Shown: in pieces, positions 1 through 7,379 of the stretch
How positions within the stretch are numbered: position 1 is the first letter of the stretch
Layout of the letters: the number at the start of each line of letters is the position of its first letter
Assembly (NCBI GenBank): GCA_003222245.1
Contig: QHVH01000052.1
Location: forward strand, 1-33,176
Length of the DNA: 33,176 nt
Source of the DNA: Blastocatellia bacterium AA13
Lineage (GTDB): Bacteria; Acidobacteriota; Blastocatellia; UBA7656
Direction: 5' to 3'
The notes under the pieces: generated by a model
The model's input: the letters and a program-made list of their open reading frames with translations, nothing else
Database searches by the model: none
Told to the model about the DNA's origin: nothing
Position numbers and translations under genes: made by a program

Positions 1-141
1 TGCTTCTTCGCGCCTCATTCCCTCTCGGGTGTTCTTTTCAATTTCCATGTCGATATGAAAACGAAGCTCGCGGTCCATGTCGCGTTCCATTTGTTTGCTT
101 CGCAGAAGGGATCTCAATTCGCGCCAGAAATTTCTCAACAT
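1..141 (-). CDS. ADOP-family ABC permease, N-terminal fragment (runs off the window)
   Basis: Only the first 47 codons are present; the gene continues beyond the left edge. Read on the minus strand it starts MLRNFWRELRSLLRSKQMER and continues with DMDRELRFHIDMEIEKN and REGMRREEA. This is the cytoplasmic prefix that precedes the first membrane helix in acidobacterial duplicated orphan permeases (MacB-like/FtsX-type efflux permeases). A strong ribosome site (AGGAGG) lies 6 to 7 bases before the ATG at 141. The gene begins 13 bases after the stop of the PadR regulator, so the two form one transcript. PadR followed by ADOP is a common acidobacterial arrangement in which the regulator controls the transporter. 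The transported substrate cannot be told. The family call rests on the short prefix plus the PadR neighbour. Confidence 0.8.
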   Translation of the reverse strand, partial: MLRNFWRELRSLLRSKQMERDMDRELRFHIDMEIEKNTREGMRREEA

Positions 142-154
142 CGCGCGCCTCCTG

Positions 155-487
155 TTAGGTGGTTCCAAGCACCTGATTTATAGCTCCGGAAAGACGACCC
201 CAGGCTTCGGTCTCTTCAGCCAGTTGCTTTCTTCCGGCCCTGGTAAGCTTGTAGTACTTCGCCTGCCGGTTATTATCCGAACTGCCCCATTCCGATTCGA
301 TCCAGCCTTGCTGCTCGAGCCGATAGAGCGCGGGATAGAGCGAACCCTGGTTTATATTGAGTACGCCGTCCGAGACCTGATTTATCCGTTGCGAAATGCC
401 CCATCCATGCATCGATTCAAGCGCGAGTGTTTTTAGAATCAGCAGGTCAAGCGTTCCCTGCAACAAATCGGCTTTGGCTTTCGGCAT
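155..487 (-). CDS. PadR-family transcriptional regulator
   Basis: This 110-residue protein is the size of the compact PadR subfamily: a winged helix-turn-helix plus a short dimerising helix. The opening segment (LLQGTLDLLILKTLAL, residues 8-23), the HGWGISQRI helix and the wing segment NQGSLYPALYRLEQQGWIES (about 46-65) are diagnostic; the wing continues into NRQAKYYKLTRAGRKQL. It should bind DNA as a dimer and repress its own operon, which includes the ADOP permease 13 bases downstream. The upstream region holds a sigma-70-like promoter inside a 12-base perfect inverted repeat, which fits autoregulation. The ligand is unknown. Start ATG at 487 follows GGAGAC at normal spacing. Confidence 0.95.
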   Translation of the reverse strand: MPKAKADLLQGTLDLLILKTLALESMHGWGISQRINQVSDGVLNINQGSLYPALYRLEQQGWIESEWGSSDNNRQAKYYKLTRAGRKQLAEETEAWGRLSGAINQVLGTT

Positions 488-496
488 GGTTGTCTC

Positions 497-551
497 CTAG
501 ATAATCTACAAGAGGCCGCCAGAATAACCCGCTCTCTTGTAGATTGTCAAG
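497..551 (-). promoter_or_regulatory. PadR-ADOP operon promoter inside a dyad operator
   Basis: On the minus strand TTGACA (550-545) and TATTCT (526-521) are separated by 18 bases. Perfect 12-base arms (AATCTACAAGAG at 503-514 and its complement at 534-545) flank a 19-base spacer, so the dyad centre (524) falls on the -10 hexamer. With two mismatches the arms extend to 18 bases (497-514 and 534-551). The downstream arm also contains the short palindrome TAGATAATCTA (498-508). This is a plausible autorepression operator for the adjacent PadR protein. The promoter and dyad are seen in the sequence; the identity of the binding protein is inferred. Confidence 0.75.
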
Positions 552-769
552 AGGAGAGTTTTTCGCATTGGGTCGGCGTTGCTCTAGCGAATCATTGCGC
601 CTGCTCATATAATCGCGGCGCACGCTCGAAAAGACGAAAGGACAGAATCTTCCGCTAGCTTTCTATTGCTTCGATGAAATTGCCGTGCGAACCTAACCGC
701 ACTTAATCCTGTTAATGCTCGTCATGGCGCCAGGGTCCGGCACGAAGGCATAAGAAGGGAGACCAGCAG
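552..769. other. Intergenic region before the DUF11 gene
   Basis: These 218 bases separate the divergent PadR and DUF11 genes. A TATAAT hexamer lies at 608-613 on the plus strand, but no convincing -35 element sits 16-18 bases upstream of it. An AAGGGAG ribosome site is at about 755-761. Nothing else is recognisable. Confidence 0.4.
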
Positions 770-2719
770 TTGTTGAAATATAGTCTTGCTCTTGTACTGG
801 CGATAGTGATTGCGTTTATTCCAGCACGGTCTATCGCGCAGCCTCGCCATATAGCAAACGCGGCCCCAGGCGGCGCCGTTCTATTCGCTCCGGAGCTATC
901 GCCGCTCGCGGCGGCAGCGGATCTGAAGCCGGATATATTTGCCTCATCAAATTCCGTCGAGCCCGGAGGGATAATCAACTATACGCTCACGCTTACTAAT
1001 AACGGTCCCGACGCCGCGGTAGTGGTGAAGTTCAACGTGACTTTTAGCGAAGGGCTTCTTTTCCGCTCCACGTCCGTGCCGCCTGGTTGGATGTTCGAAT
1101 CCGCGCCCGTAGGTCAGCCGGGCGAGGTGGACTACAACAGGGATCAGGTCGTGCCTGGAGTATTCACCTTTCAGCTTGCGATGACGGCCCCGCCCGATCT
1201 TCAGCCCGGCGCGGTCATCATCGCATCGGCGGTCGTCGGCAGCAATACGCCTGATCCCAGCCCCGGCAACAACTCTACTCATGAATCGACCGTCGTTCGC
1301 GGAGGCTTGAATACTCACGCCGATCTGTCCGTGACAAAAATCGGCGCGCCAAATCCAGCAGCGCCTGGAGCCGACATTAGTTACACCGTCATCGTCACGA
1401 ATAATGGACCCGATCCGGCCTTCGACGTCAGGCTCGCGGAAGTGCTTGACCCGTTGACCGGCTTTCGATCGGTCGCCGCGCCTTCGGGGTGGGCCTGTAA
1501 TCTGCCCTCAATAGGAACCACGGGCGCGCAGATTATTTGTAGGAATCCCAAAATGGATTCCGGATCCAGCGCGGCCTTCACCATAGTGGCTACGGTAGGC
1601 GCATCGGTTTTAACCGGAGCGCTAATCACGAACACAGCCACGGTCTCCAGCAGCGCTTCGGATCCGAACCCGGACAACAATCGAGCGGTCGAGGCGACCG
1701 GCGTATTCGATACGACCGCCCGCGCTGATTTGGAAGCCGCCATAACGGCGTCCCCGGAACCGGTTGCATCAGGTGAGAGGCTTACATACACCATACGCAT
1801 CAACAATCGCGGGCCCAACATCGCGACAGACGTCTCATTCTCAAGCCCTCTGCCTCCGGGTACGACCTTCTCTTCGATTTCGCAGGGCATTGGCTGCTCG
1901 CTTCCCTCGGTTGGTGGAACAGGAACTATCAAATGCACCATAGGTACGCTGGCTCCCAACGGGTCCGCTAGTTTTACCTACGTGGTCAACGTGCTGGCGG
2001 TGTCGGGCACAACACTAAAGACTTCCGTGACGGTCGCAAGTGCGGTCACCGATCCCAACCCGAATAACAATTCGGCGAGTGCTGCCGCAACTGTTCAAGG
2101 CGGAGCCCTCGTTTCGTTATCGTGGATGCAGCAGCAATCGGTTGCGGCGAATCCGACGCCGACTGCGCTCAACCTGAGTGCGGGTCCCGGTGCCTCCGCG
2201 GCCGGGGGAGGCCGCTCAAGCGTCATAAATCCGGCGGCTGATCCGTGCTCGCTCGTGCGGGTGAACGTCTATAAAGCGGATAGCCAGCCTGTACTGCTCG
2301 TCGCTTCGAATCTCTGGAAGTCCCTGCCGCCCGATCAACTATCCACGACGATGGCCGTCGCCCCCGCGGGATCTTTTTTCGTGATTACAAATGTATGGAA
2401 CTGCGGGGGCGCGGAGGTGGAAAGCGGCGGCTCGAATCAGGTCGGCGTGCCGGCCGGCCCGGTGGTTGATCGGATCAGGATAAAGCCGAGCGGCAAGATG
2501 ATCATTAGCGGCAACGGGTTCACCGATGGGTCGGAGGTGTTCATCGATGGCGTAAGTTTCAGTCGAGCCTCGGTCTTCGCGGATTCCACGCGGCTTGTTC
2601 AAAAAGGAACGCTCGCCGATGGAAAGGGTGTGTTTGACTTGATCACGCCTGGAAAATCCGTCGTGATCAGCGTTCGAATTCAAGGCGGAGGTATTTCAAG
2701 CATCGCTTTTCAACAATAG
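770..2719 (+). CDS. Secreted DUF11-repeat protein with C-terminal IPT/TIG-like domain
   Basis: This 649-residue exported protein has a signal peptide at residues 1-23 (hydrophobic LALVLAIVIAFIP then ARSIAQ). Three DUF11-type beta-sandwich repeats follow at roughly 50-175, 182-310 and 318-440. Each opens with an AD(L)-type strand and a YT(L/V/I)-x-(L/V/I)-x-N-(N/R)-GP motif, and each ends near DP(S/N)PxNN. A linker leads to a C-terminal segment (about 565-649) with the SGNGFTDGSEVFIDG pattern of IPT/TIG-like folds. DUF11 proteins are surface or extracellular; no catalytic residues are visible, so a structural or adhesive role is inferred. The start is TTG at 770 (a second TTG at 773 is possible), placed by the AAGGGAG ribosome site about 9 bases upstream. 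The gene is monocistronic. Confidence 0.85.
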   Translation: MLKYSLALVLAIVIAFIPARSIAQPRHIANAAPGGAVLFAPELSPLAAAADLKPDIFASSNSVEPGGIINYTLTLTNNGPDAAVVVKFNVTFSEGLLFRSTSVPPGWMFESAPVGQPGEVDYNRDQVVPGVFTFQLAMTAPPDLQPGAVIIASAVVGSNTPDPSPGNNSTHESTVVRGGLNTHADLSVTKIGAPNPAAPGADISYTVIVTNNGPDPAFDVRLAEVLDPLTGFRSVAAPSGWACNLPSIGTTGAQIICRNPKMDSGSSAAFTIVATVGASVLTGALITNTATVSSSASDPNPDNNRAVEATGVFDTTARADLEAAITASPEPVASGERLTYTIRINNRGPNIATDVSFSSPLPPGTTFSSISQGIGCSLPSVGGTGTIKCTIGTLAPNGSASFTYVVNVLAVSGTTLKTSVTVASAVTDPNPNNNSASAAATVQGGALVSLSWMQQQSVAANPTPTALNLSAGPGASAAGGGRSSVINPAADPCSLVRVNVYKADSQPVLLVASNLWKSLPPDQLSTTMAVAPAGSFFVITNVWNCGGAEVESGGSNQVGVPAGPVVDRIRIKPSGKMIISGNGFTDGSEVFIDGVSFSRASVFADSTRLVQKGTLADGKGVFDLITPGKSVVISVRIQGGGISSIAFQQ

Positions 2720-2747
2720 ACTCCGGATAGGCGCTCCTTTTCAGAGC

Positions 2748-2773
2748 GGGGCGGGCGGTGACTGGCCCGCCCC
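2748..2773. terminator. GC-rich hairpin between convergent genes
   Basis: A perfect 9-base stem (GGGGCGGGC with its complement) encloses the 8-base loop GGTGACTG. It sits between the convergent DUF11 and hsp20 stops. No U-tract follows on either strand, so it may act as a bidirectional or Rho-assisted terminator or as a 3'-end stabiliser. Confidence 0.6.
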
Positions 2774-2816
2774 CAACAGTGACTCTCGTAATGGAGCCGG
2801 AATCGTCTAGCGGCTC

Positions 2817-3461
2817 TCAGCTCTTGGCTTGTGCAGCCTGGGACTGGGAGTTGCGGGGTTCCGACTGACCGGCGTTTTGCGATTTGCCCCCTGTTGTTAT
2901 GTCAATCGGGATGCTACGTCGTCTCTTTTGCCCTTCAGGGATGGGAATCGAAATCTCGAGCACTCCGTTGTTGAATTGGGCGTCAATCTGATCGGCATTT
3001 ATTCCATCCGGAAGCGGAATCGTTCGATAGAACTGACCATAGCTCCTTTCCGATCTATAGAAGCCCTCGCGCTTCTCTTCGTGTTCCTGTTTGCGCTCAC
3101 CTTGAATCACTAGCCCGTTGTCGGTCATCTCGACTTTTACGTCTTCTTTGTCGAGACCGGGCAACTCAGCTCGGACGATAAGATTATCGCCGCGTTCGAA
3201 AATTTCGATGGCTGGAGACCAACTCGCGCCCAGCAACCCGCCGCCGCGCTCCCGTCCCCAGAGACCGAAATCTTCAAAGGCGCGATCCATTTCGTCGGTG
3301 AACTGTCTCATCAACTCGAACGGACTCGCGGTGAAAAAATCACGGTTTCCCAGAGAAAATAGTGACGGAAGCAAGGAACCCCGGCGAGCAAGTTCCGTTT
3401 GCTCCGGCTGATTTTGTTCTCTCCTCTGGTTCTGTTCTCTCTTGAGATCCAAGTTAGCCAT
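2817..3461 (-). CDS. Hsp20/alpha-crystallin small heat-shock protein
   Basis: A 214-residue small heat-shock protein: an ATP-independent cytoplasmic holdase that binds unfolding proteins. The alpha-crystallin domain spans about residues 80-185 (SWSPAIEIFERGDNLIVRAE, then ELPGLDKEDVKVEM, FYRSERSYGQFYRTIPLP and the closing NGVLEISIPIP strand). The N-terminal arm carries a short QN/R-rich duplication (REQNQRREQNQ) and the FELMRQFTDEMDRAFEDF helix. The C-terminal tail is Gln/Ser-rich, and an IPI motif is at the domain exit. Start ATG at 3461 has AGGAG about 8 bases upstream. No CIRCE inverted repeat is visible upstream, so HrcA control is not supported; a heat-shock sigma site was not identified with confidence. 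Confidence 0.95.
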   Translation of the reverse strand: MANLDLKREQNQRREQNQPEQTELARRGSLLPSLFSLGNRDFFTASPFELMRQFTDEMDRAFEDFGLWGRERGGGLLGASWSPAIEIFERGDNLIVRAELPGLDKEDVKVEMTDNGLVIQGERKQEHEEKREGFYRSERSYGQFYRTIPLPDGINADQIDAQFNNGVLEISIPIPEGQKRRRSIPIDITTGGKSQNAGQSEPRNSQSQAAQAKS

Positions 3462-4082
3462 AAATCAACTCCTTTCTTGTTGCTTCACAAAGACACTAAT
3501 GTCATCGCCACTCTCGTGGGGGGCGTTTTGGTACGAGCGATACGAGCGATGGCAAGCTTGCAGACATTAAGAAGGAGTGATAGTCTCCGCAAGACACTCC
3601 CTGCTCTGAGCTTGGAAGGGACTATTTCCTACAAGGAGCGTGCCATTTCCGCGACAGGATTTGGAGCCTCCACAGCAGATCGAATCGAGTCTCCCTTAGA
3701 GGCGGTATCTCCGCCGGATGGAGGAGCGGCCCAAAAAAATCAGGCTATTAAGAGGGTTGATAACTTATTCGGTAAGCGATCCTCAAGTCTGATCTATTAC
3801 ACTGAATGTACGCTGCCGATGCGCCCGAAACCAAGCCACGACCGCGCATTCCTCCATCGATAGCAGCTAAATGCACTTTTTCCGCTGGCATCGCACTTGC
3901 CCGCGGATAGTAGGGAATGCGTGCGCCGTGTCCTTGCGCGAAGCGCCCCAGAAAGTGTTTAGACGAAGTTGCACCGGTGGAATCCAAATGGGCGTCTTGC
4001 CCTCAGATGTAGGGCTCCTTGTCGATGATACCGAACGACTCAACGAGAATGCCGCGTCAAATCGCGGCGCCGAATATGAGGT
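3462..4082. other. Long intergenic region between divergent hsp20 and carbohydrate operon
   Basis: These 621 bases hold no gene I can support. Open frames exist on both strands but have no family resemblance or ribosome sites. Visible structure is minor: a direct repeat TACGAGCGA twice (about 3532-3549), a small hairpin GGCGG-TATCT-CCGCC near 3702, and an A7 run near 3733. It must contain the promoters of both divergent units, but I could not place either with confidence. An 80-codon frame (3871-4113) ends in an ATGA overlap with a possible start at 4110; this is probably chance. Confidence 0.4.
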
Positions 4083-6410
4083 ATGGATGTTAATGAAAGT
4101 AGAAGGATTATGAAGCAAAGTTATATGCTACGCGCTCCAGAGTGTTTTGTAGGAACTTACCCCCCGCGTGAGTGCGGAATCGCCACATTCACACATGATC
4201 TGCGCAATGCGATTCTTAATTTGCGCACCGACTCGCAGCCCGGAGTGATCGCAATAACGGGTGCTCCCGAGCGCGAACCTTATCCAGGCGAGGTAATATT
4301 CGAGATTCGGCAGCAGCGCCTCAGCGACTACCGGCTGGCCGCCGAGTACATCAATCTTTCCAGCGTCGAAGTGGTCAACGTTCAACACGAGTTCGGCATC
4401 TTCGGCGGACCGGAAGGCCGCTACATTACGGAGTTTCTCAAAGCGCTGCGGAAACCCGCGGTAACAACACTGCACACGGTTCTAAGCCAGCCTCCTCCCG
4501 AATTTCGCGACGCGCTAAGCCGTGTAGCCTCGCTCTCCGATCATCTTGTTGTCTTGAACAGCAAAGCCATACCGATCCTGAACGAAGTCTATGGCGTGCC
4601 GCGTGAAAAGGTCACGATGATACCGCACGGTGTACCGGACGTTCCGTTCGTGGACCCCAACTACTATAAAGACAACTTCGGCGTGGAAGGCCGGCTTGTG
4701 CTTCTGACCTTTGGTCTGTTGAGCCGCAACAAGGGCATTGAGATGACTCTTGAAGCTCTTCCAGAAGTGGTCAAAGCACATCCTGAAGTCGTCTACATCG
4801 TGCTGGGAGCTACTCATCCGGAGGTCCGGCGAAATAACGGGGAGGAGTACAGACTGTGGCTGCACCGGCGAGTTCGTGAGCTGGGGCTAACGGAGCACGT
4901 CATCTTTTACGACCGCTATGTTGCACTGGACGCGCTTCTTGAATTCATCGGCGCCTGCGATATCTATGTCACGCCGTACCAATCAAAGGAGCAGATAGTC
5001 AGCGGTACTCTCGCTTACGCCATCGGAATGGGCAAGGCCGTGGTATCAACGCCGTATCTCTACGCCGAGGAGCTGCTATCGGACGGACGCGGTTCTCTGG
5101 TGGAGTTCGGCAATGCGGCGCATCTTTCGGAGACTCTTTGCCGCCTTATCCAAAATCAGGCCGAGCGGCATCAGATGCGCAAACGAGCCTATGAATACGG
5201 CCGGAATATGATCTGGTCTGAAGTCGGAATGCGGTACCTGGATCTGTTCGCCCGCGCGGCGTCCGAAGCGCGGCCCAAACGAATCCTGCGGCCGGCCGGC
5301 GGAATCACCGGAGTGCAGGCGGGGCTGCCGGAGATAAAGCTGGACCACCTGAGGCGCATGACCGACGATACGGGCATTATCCAACATGCTACGTGGGGAA
5401 TTCCGGATCGCAGCCACGGCTATGCTACCGACGATGCGGCCCGCGCGCTGGTGGTGGCTCTTTTGTACAATCAGCAGTCGGAGGACCAGACTTCCCTCGA
5501 ATTAGCCTGTCGCTATTTGAGTTTTCTTAAATACGCGCAGCTCCCGGACGGCCACTTCCATAACTTTATGAATTATCGCCGCGAGTTCATCGACGAGCGC
5601 GGCAGCGACGACACGCTGGGACGAGCCTTATGGGGACTTGGAGCTGCCGTCGCGCTTGCGCCCGTCGACGGCATGCGCGCTCTTGCCAGCGACATGTTCG
5701 AGCGCGCGATTGGAGCGCTTGACACCGAGCACCCGCGTGCGATGGGATATGCGATCTGCGGATTATATTGCTTTCTCACTCGTTATGACGGGGCCGCGCA
5801 GGTAAAGCGAACGTTGATAGAAACGGCCGTCCGGCTTGCGAAGCGGTACGAGCAGCGCGCCGATGGGAGCTGGCGCTGGTTTGGGGATGACATTACATAT
5901 GCAAACGCGAAAATGCCGCAGGCGATGCTGCTTGCCCATCTGATTACCGGAGATGAACGGTTCAAGGAGATTGGGCTTCAATCGCTGGAGTTTTTGCTTG
6001 ATGTCACTTACGGTGAAGATCGATTCAACTTTGTCGGTAATCAGGGTTGGTACCGGCGCGACGGCGAGCGAGCCGTTTTCGGGCAGCAGCCGATCGAGGC
6101 CGCTTATACCGCGGAGGCGTGCTTGACTGCTTATGAGGTGACAGGCGATTCTCGTTACGTCGATCTAGCACGCGCCGCCGCCGAATGGCTGCTGGGGCGA
6201 AACCGCCTTGGCGCCCGTCTCTATGACTTCGCGACCGGTGCGTGCGCCGACGGACTGGATCCTCAGGGCGTGAGCATGAATCAGGGAGCGGAGTCCGTCA
6301 TCTGTGGATTGCTGACTCTGCTGGTTGTCTCTGGACAGATCGAGAAGGCGACTGAATCTACCGAAGCAATGTTGAGGAGCGCGGCGAAGGCGTCCTCCAT
6401 GGAGCATTGA
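4083..6410 (+). CDS. GT4 glycosyltransferase fused to an alpha/alpha-barrel domain
   Basis: This 775-residue two-part protein is the first gene of a carbohydrate operon. Residues ~20-395 are a GT-B fold family 4 glycosyltransferase: TYPPRECGIATFTHDL (25-40), VNVQHEFGIFGG, MIPHGVPD (start of the nucleotide-binding half), TFGLLSRNKGIE and SGTLAYAIGMGKAVVSTPY. The usual EX7E pair of GT4 is only half present (E then A). Residues ~415-765 resemble an (alpha/alpha)6 barrel with Asp/Trp-rich segments (RSHGYATDDAARAL, PDGHFHNFMNYRREF, GSWRWFGDD, NQGWYRRDG, QQPIEAAYTAEACL), as in six-hairpin glycosidases. It probably transfers a sugar from an NDP-sugar, perhaps GDP-mannose given its neighbours; the second domain may trim or bind the product. 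The start is uncertain: ATG 4083, 4110 or about 4125, none with an ideal ribosome site. The GH130 gene follows after 3 bases. Confidence 0.85.
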   Translation: MDVNESRRIMKQSYMLRAPECFVGTYPPRECGIATFTHDLRNAILNLRTDSQPGVIAITGAPEREPYPGEVIFEIRQQRLSDYRLAAEYINLSSVEVVNVQHEFGIFGGPEGRYITEFLKALRKPAVTTLHTVLSQPPPEFRDALSRVASLSDHLVVLNSKAIPILNEVYGVPREKVTMIPHGVPDVPFVDPNYYKDNFGVEGRLVLLTFGLLSRNKGIEMTLEALPEVVKAHPEVVYIVLGATHPEVRRNNGEEYRLWLHRRVRELGLTEHVIFYDRYVALDALLEFIGACDIYVTPYQSKEQIVSGTLAYAIGMGKAVVSTPYLYAEELLSDGRGSLVEFGNAAHLSETLCRLIQNQAERHQMRKRAYEYGRNMIWSEVGMRYLDLFARAASEARPKRILRPAGGITGVQAGLPEIKLDHLRRMTDDTGIIQHATWGIPDRSHGYATDDAARALVVALLYNQQSEDQTSLELACRYLSFLKYAQLPDGHFHNFMNYRREFIDERGSDDTLGRALWGLGAAVALAPVDGMRALASDMFERAIGALDTEHPRAMGYAICGLYCFLTRYDGAAQVKRTLIETAVRLAKRYEQRADGSWRWFGDDITYANAKMPQAMLLAHLITGDERFKEIGLQSLEFLLDVTYGEDRFNFVGNQGWYRRDGERAVFGQQPIEAAYTAEACLTAYEVTGDSRYVDLARAAAEWLLGRNRLGARLYDFATGACADGLDPQGVSMNQGAESVICGLLTLLVVSGQIEKATESTEAMLRSAAKASSMEH

Positions 6411-6413
6411 TCA

Positions 6414-7370
6414 TTGGCGAACACAACTTTTCGTGAGCTTTTCCGTCGTTATAAACAAAACCCAATCCTCACCGCGAGCAGTTGGCCATATCCCGCCAAC
6501 AGCGTTTTCAACGCGGCCGCAACCGCTCTCCCCACGGGAGAGACGCTCTTGCTTGTCCGAGTAGAGGACAGGCGCGGCATCTCGCACCTGACCGCGGCGC
6601 GCAGCGATGATGGAATTACATCGTGGCGAATCGATCCGCAGCCGACGTTGTCGTCAGACCCCGAGAGATTTCCTGAAGAAATCTGGGGCATCGAAGATCC
6701 ACGAATTACGTGGATTGCGGAGCTCGATAGGTACGCGATCACCTATACCTCCTATTCGACAAGCGGGCCGCTGGTCTCGCTCGTCCTCACTCGGGACTTC
6801 AAGACCTTCGAGCGAAAAGGCGTCATCACTCCACCCGAGGACAAGGATGCCGCGCTGCTTCCGCACCGCATTGGCGGCCGGTGGGTGCTTATTCATAGGC
6901 CTGTATCGGGCTTTCCCGGCTCCCGCGCCAATATGTGGCTGTCATACTCACCTGACTTGAAACATTGGGGCGATCATTGCGTGATGCTCGAAGCGCGGCG
7001 GGGCGCATGGTGGGACGCGAACAAGATCGGCCTGTCGCCTCCGGCCATTGAAACCTCCGAAGGATGGCTTGTGATTTATCACGGCGTGCGAATGACGGCG
7101 GCTGGATGCCTATACCGCTTGGGGCTGGCGCTTTTTGACCTTGAGGATCCCGCGCGGCTCGTGAAACGAGGAGACGAGTGGGTGTTCGGCCCTGACGAAT
7201 CATACGAGCGGGTCGGAGATGTCGGCGACGTGGTGTTTCCGTGCGGTCTGGTGCACGACCCCGCAACGGGTAACCTTCGCCTTTATTACGGCGCTGCCGA
7301 TACTTCGATTGCTCTGGCAACCGGCAATGTAGGCGAGCTGCTGGATTGGCTCAGGGGGCGGCCGTCGTAA
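6414..7370 (+). CDS. GH130 beta-mannoside phosphorylase/hydrolase
   Basis: A 318-residue five-bladed beta-propeller of glycoside hydrolase family 130, which cleaves beta-mannosides by phosphorolysis or hydrolysis. Visible signatures are RVEDRRGISHL (49-59), WGIEDPRITWI (91-101, with Asp96 as predicted general acid), LLPHRIGGRWVLIHRP (148-163), WWDANKIGLSPPAI (199-212) and GWLVIYHGV (217-225). Lys204 and His223 occupy places where phosphorylases of this family carry phosphate ligands, which favours a phosphorylase, but this needs a proper alignment. No signal peptide, so it is cytoplasmic. The start is TTG at 6414, with GGAG 9 bases upstream and the preceding stop 3 bases away. It lies between two GT4 genes, suggesting turnover of the glycoside they make. 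Confidence 0.9.
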   Translation: MANTTFRELFRRYKQNPILTASSWPYPANSVFNAAATALPTGETLLLVRVEDRRGISHLTAARSDDGITSWRIDPQPTLSSDPERFPEEIWGIEDPRITWIAELDRYAITYTSYSTSGPLVSLVLTRDFKTFERKGVITPPEDKDAALLPHRIGGRWVLIHRPVSGFPGSRANMWLSYSPDLKHWGDHCVMLEARRGAWWDANKIGLSPPAIETSEGWLVIYHGVRMTAAGCLYRLGLALFDLEDPARLVKRGDEWVFGPDESYERVGDVGDVVFPCGLVHDPATGNLRLYYGAADTSIALATGNVGELLDWLRGRPS

Positions 7371-7379
7371 AGGAGACGT

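Noticed and set aside
3399-3863. 154-codon open frame on the plus strand overlapping the start of hsp20
   Set aside because: It begins antisense to hsp20, has no ribosome site or family resemblance, and is a by-product of GC-rich codon use.
3871-4113. 80-codon plus-strand frame ending in ATGA overlap with a possible start of the GT4 fusion gene
   Set aside because: No ribosome site and no recognisable protein pattern; kept only as a question under the leader region.
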